Source: Pseudomonadales bacterium | Lineage (GTDB): Bacteria; Pseudomonadota; Gammaproteobacteria; Pseudomonadales; Natronospirillaceae | DNA: 36,125 bases | Assembly: GCA_022968985.1 (NCBI GenBank) | Contig: JALJPK010000034.1 | Location: 1-36,125 of the forward strand | Direction of reading: 5' to 3' | Part shown: piece after piece, positions 34,316-36,125 of the stretch | How positions within the stretch are numbered: the first letter of the stretch is position 1 | Layout: each line of letters opens with the position of its first letter | Notes under the pieces: generated by a model | What the model saw: only the letters and a program-made list of their open reading frames with translations | What the model was told of the DNA's origin: nothing | The model's database searches: none | Made by a program: the position numbers and the translations under genes

Positions 34316-34334
34316 ATTAAAAAACAGGTGAATT

Positions 34335-34604
34335 ATGGCGACTGCACGCTTAGATATACGTTTAGATGAACAAATCAAAGCCAAAGCTGAAAAAGCCTCT
34401 GCGCTTTTAGGGTTAAAAAGTTTAACTGAGTACATTGTAAAAATTATGGACGAAGACGCCTCAAACGTAATAAGCGAGCACGAACAGATGACGCTTGAAG
34501 ATAATCGGTTTGATCAATTTATCATTGCTTGTGAGAAAACCAGCGCACCCAATAATGCACTTTTAGATGCGGTTAAATTTACAGAACAAAGTGGTATTAA
34601 ATGA
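34335..34604 (+). CDS. DUF1778 (TacA-like) antitoxin
   Basis: An 89-residue ribbon-helix-helix protein: MATARLDIRLDEQIKAKAEKASALLG (1-26, the DNA-binding strand and first helix) with LKSLTEYIVKIM as second helix, then a flexible C-terminal tail that in this family wraps the GNAT toxin. AGGTG lies before the ATG. Its last four bases (ATGA) overlap the toxin start, so the two are co-translated. It is expected to neutralise the acetyltransferase and to repress its own promoter. Confidence 0.88.
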   Translation: MATARLDIRLDEQIKAKAEKASALLGLKSLTEYIVKIMDEDASNVISEHEQMTLEDNRFDQFIIACEKTSAPNNALLDAVKFTEQSGIK

Positions 34605-35131
34605 ACTGGCAATCTGAATTTGAAGAATTAGACAAAACAAAACACGATAGAGAATCGTTTGATTGTTCCGAAATAGAATTAAACAATTTTATTAAAACAA
34701 AAGCATCAAAGCACATGCAGGCGGGCATCAGCCGCACAATGGTTTTACCCGCTACTTTGCCTTTATTAAATAACAAACACCCTATATGCTGCTTTTATAC
34801 AGTGTCACCCACTTCAATTGGAAGAAAAACATTACCCGAAAAACTTTCCAAGAAATTACCTCATTACCCTATTCCTGTATTTTTACTAGCGCAATTAGCG
34901 GTAAATAAAAACTTTCAAAAACAAGGGTTAGGTAAAATCAGTTTAATTAATGCACTTAAGTATTTATGGAATGTAAACACTCACATGCCTGCTTATGCCG
35001 TTATTGTTGACTGTTTAACAGTAGATGCACAAACGTTTTACGCAAAATATGGGTTTGAGGTTTTATGTGAATATAATGGTCGGATTCGAATGTTTTTGCC
35101 TATGAAGACAGTTGGCTTATTGTTTGAATGA
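34601..35131 (+). CDS. GNAT-family toxin, TacT-like
   Basis: A 176-residue GNAT acetyltransferase of the type that acetylates aminoacyl-tRNA and stops translation. Visible: HDRESFDCSEIELNNFIKTKA (18-38), LPHYPIPVFLLAQLAV (the substrate/acetyl-CoA side), FQKQGLGKISL (the Q/R-x-x-G-x-G/A pyrophosphate loop, here KQGLGK) and FYAKYGFEVL (catalytic Tyr region). All are intact, so the toxin should be active when unopposed. Antitoxin and toxin overlap by four bases; a strong terminator follows, making a self-contained two-gene unit. Confidence 0.88.
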   Translation: MNWQSEFEELDKTKHDRESFDCSEIELNNFIKTKASKHMQAGISRTMVLPATLPLLNNKHPICCFYTVSPTSIGRKTLPEKLSKKLPHYPIPVFLLAQLAVNKNFQKQGLGKISLINALKYLWNVNTHMPAYAVIVDCLTVDAQTFYAKYGFEVLCEYNGRIRMFLPMKTVGLLFE

Positions 35132-35163
35132 CTTTTATATTTGAATAATTTTTTAAGAATTTA

Positions 35164-35191
35164 AAAGCCGAATATTTCATTCGGCTTTTTT
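35164..35191 (+). terminator. Rho-independent terminator of toxin-antitoxin operon
   Basis: AAAGCCGAAT (35164-35173) pairs perfectly with ATTCGGCTTT (35179-35188) around ATTTC, and a T-run continues. About 30 bases after the toxin stop. Confidence 0.9.
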
Positions 35192-35326
35192 GTTTTTTGG
35201 GGTTGTATGAAATCTATGCTTAAAGCCAATTTATTTAAGTGTCATATAAACTGCAAAACCAGATTACATTTCACCTAAATTTTAAAGGTTAACAAAAAAT
35301 CTGAGATATTTCTCAACAACTCTGAC

Positions 35327-36125
35327 CCGAATGGCACTAAGTTAAGCGGTACACTCTATTATTAAAGTACTATTTCTGTTTCTTAGGGTGTCCGTTTTTC
35401 CTAATTTCCTCTCTTGCAATTTCTCGTTTCACGGTCAATAACTTATAGGGTTTTGGCCTTCGCTTAACCGCTCTGGGCTCAACTCTTCCGGGTCGATTGC
35501 CAACTTGCCGCTTGGATATTAATGCAAACATCGCATCATCTGGCCTCCGACCTTTTTGGTTGTAAGTTAACCAAACTTGCAGGCAATGTTTAAAACTAAT
35601 ATTTCTTGGTTTTAAATTAAAATTGAATGCAGATTGAGCTGATAATAATCGAATAATATTATGCGCAAGCACATGCATCCACATTTCTTTCTCACACATT
35701 TCAGGGGTTTTACAGCTCAAAATATTCATGCCTAATGTCGTTTTTAAATTTCTAAAATCTAACTCAACATGCCACCGATCTTTGTATAATTTACACAGTG
35801 ATTTTCTGCTTTCTATTTTCGGATCTAGGATACTGCTGATCAGTATTTTATGATTGATTTTCAATTCACGGATAGTTATAAAATCGGGACTTTGATCGTA
35901 AAATTCTTGATCCATCCACTCTGGTTTTTTCTTTGGTTTTTTAATATCAATTAAATGATCACGTGTTCCTAAACTTTTTCCTTTCCTAAAATCTGTTGTT
36001 TTCTTTCTGCTTCCATGTTGTTCAAATAAAATATCAACTTTTTTCTTTTGCATCTCCAGTAATAGGAAATAAGTCCCAAATAATGCGTCTCCTAGCACTA
36101 AATCACCTTTTTCAAAACTATCTAA
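35327..36125 (-). mobile_element. IS4-family insertion sequence, partial
   Basis: The transposase gene runs off the window end. The downstream terminus probably lies at about 35327, where CCGAATGGCACTAAGTTAAG resembles IS4-type inverted-repeat ends; this is from memory and the other end is not in the window, so the exact boundary and target duplication cannot be set. Confidence 0.6.
35370..36125 (-). CDS. IS4-family DDE transposase, N-terminus outside window
   Basis: The frame is open to the window edge (27 bases beyond the GTG at 36098), so the 5' part is missing. 251 codons are visible. LGDALFGTYF holds the second catalytic Asp. YKDRWHVELDFRNLK has the IS4 signature Y-(2)-R-(3)-E-(6)-K including the catalytic Glu. 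HVLAHNIIRLL follows, and the C-terminus is strongly basic (RRPKPYK, KNGHPKKQK). The visible part shows no lesion, so the element may be active. Confidence 0.9.
   Translation of the reverse strand, partial: LDSFEKGDLVLGDALFGTYFLLLEMQKKKVDILFEQHGSRKKTTDFRKGKSLGTRDHLIDIKKPKKKPEWMDQEFYDQSPDFITIRELKINHKILISSILDPKIESRKSLCKLYKDRWHVELDFRNLKTTLGMNILSCKTPEMCEKEMWMHVLAHNIIRLLSAQSAFNFNLKPRNISFKHCLQVWLTYNQKGRRPDDAMFALISKRQVGNRPGRVEPRAVKRRPKPYKLLTVKREIAREEIRKNGHPKKQK

Larger units (their letters stand above)
32753..34334. other. Long gene-poor region with relics
   Basis: Contains a lipoprotein N-terminal relic joined to an AraC C-terminal relic (33023-33272), a perfect inverted repeat TCGATAT-AA-ATATCGA at 33417-33432 whose 13-base core recurs at 33516-33528, a hairpin containing a DnaA-box sequence (33931-33955) and the toxin-antitoxin promoter. 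No intact gene. Confidence 0.6.

Noticed and set aside
32753-35200. Integron cassette context for the toxin-antitoxin pair
   Set aside because: No attC-like imperfect palindromes with the expected core sites flank the pair; it has its own promoter and terminator.

Overview
The window is AT-rich, roughly one third G+C by eye. Its gene families (REC-DUF3369 response regulator, Sel1-repeat protein, PKD and RCC1-type lipoproteins, GH3-like protein, IS4-family transposase, TacA/TacT-type toxin-antitoxin) suggest a marine gammaproteobacterium, probably of the Alteromonadales. This is inferred from gene content and codon usage; no rRNA or tRNA gene was seen. Gene density is low. Long intergenic stretches hold decayed genes and dispersed repeats, so this looks like an accessory, rearranged region.

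Layout. 1-5.5 kb, all minus strand: a three-histidine-box membrane fatty acid desaturase, a small putative lipoprotein with a Met-Lys repeated start, and a secreted protein with 19 Sel1-like repeats. 5.5-10.7 kb, a tight minus-strand operon: GH3-like membrane-anchored protein, MalF-type permease, MalG-type permease, acyltransferase-3. 11.6-14.5 kb: an orphan Imm11/DUF1629-like immunity protein, a tiny membrane protein, a protein with a degenerate HNH-like zinc site, a small ferredoxin-fold-like protein and a small secreted helical protein. 15.3-19.4 kb: an FAD-linked (BBE-type) oxidase, a four-module PKD lipoprotein and a broken secreted-protein gene. 19.5-23 kb: response regulator, histidine kinase and a family-3 solute-binding protein, all minus. 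23.5-24.4 kb: debris of a second solute-binding protein gene with two overlapping small ORFs inside it. 24.8-27.5 kb: a large lipoprotein of Ig-like, RCC1-like and calcium-binding modules. 28.2-30.2 kb: a membrane protein divergent from an AraC-type regulator. 30.2-34 kb: broken genes, a leucine-rich-repeat protein and a fragment copied from the AraC gene tail. 34.3-36.1 kb: a DUF1778/GNAT toxin-antitoxin pair with a repeated operator-like motif, then an IS4-family element cut by the window end.

The strongest candidate for something undescribed is the 5.5-10.7 kb operon. The GH3-like protein keeps the family scaffold, but the catalytic nucleophile and the sugar-binding residues I can align are all replaced. 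It sits in front of two CUT1 permease genes in an operon with neither a solute-binding protein nor an ATPase. A membrane-tethered GH3-derived sugar receptor working with the permeases, plus an acyl-transfer step, is a reasonable hypothesis. A second theme is two families of intergenic repeats at gene 3' ends (about 100 bp with a partly covarying terminator hairpin; about 60-110 bp with a GAC-loop-GTC core). A third is a set of gene relics, including one duplicated pair of relics and one lipoprotein/AraC chimera.
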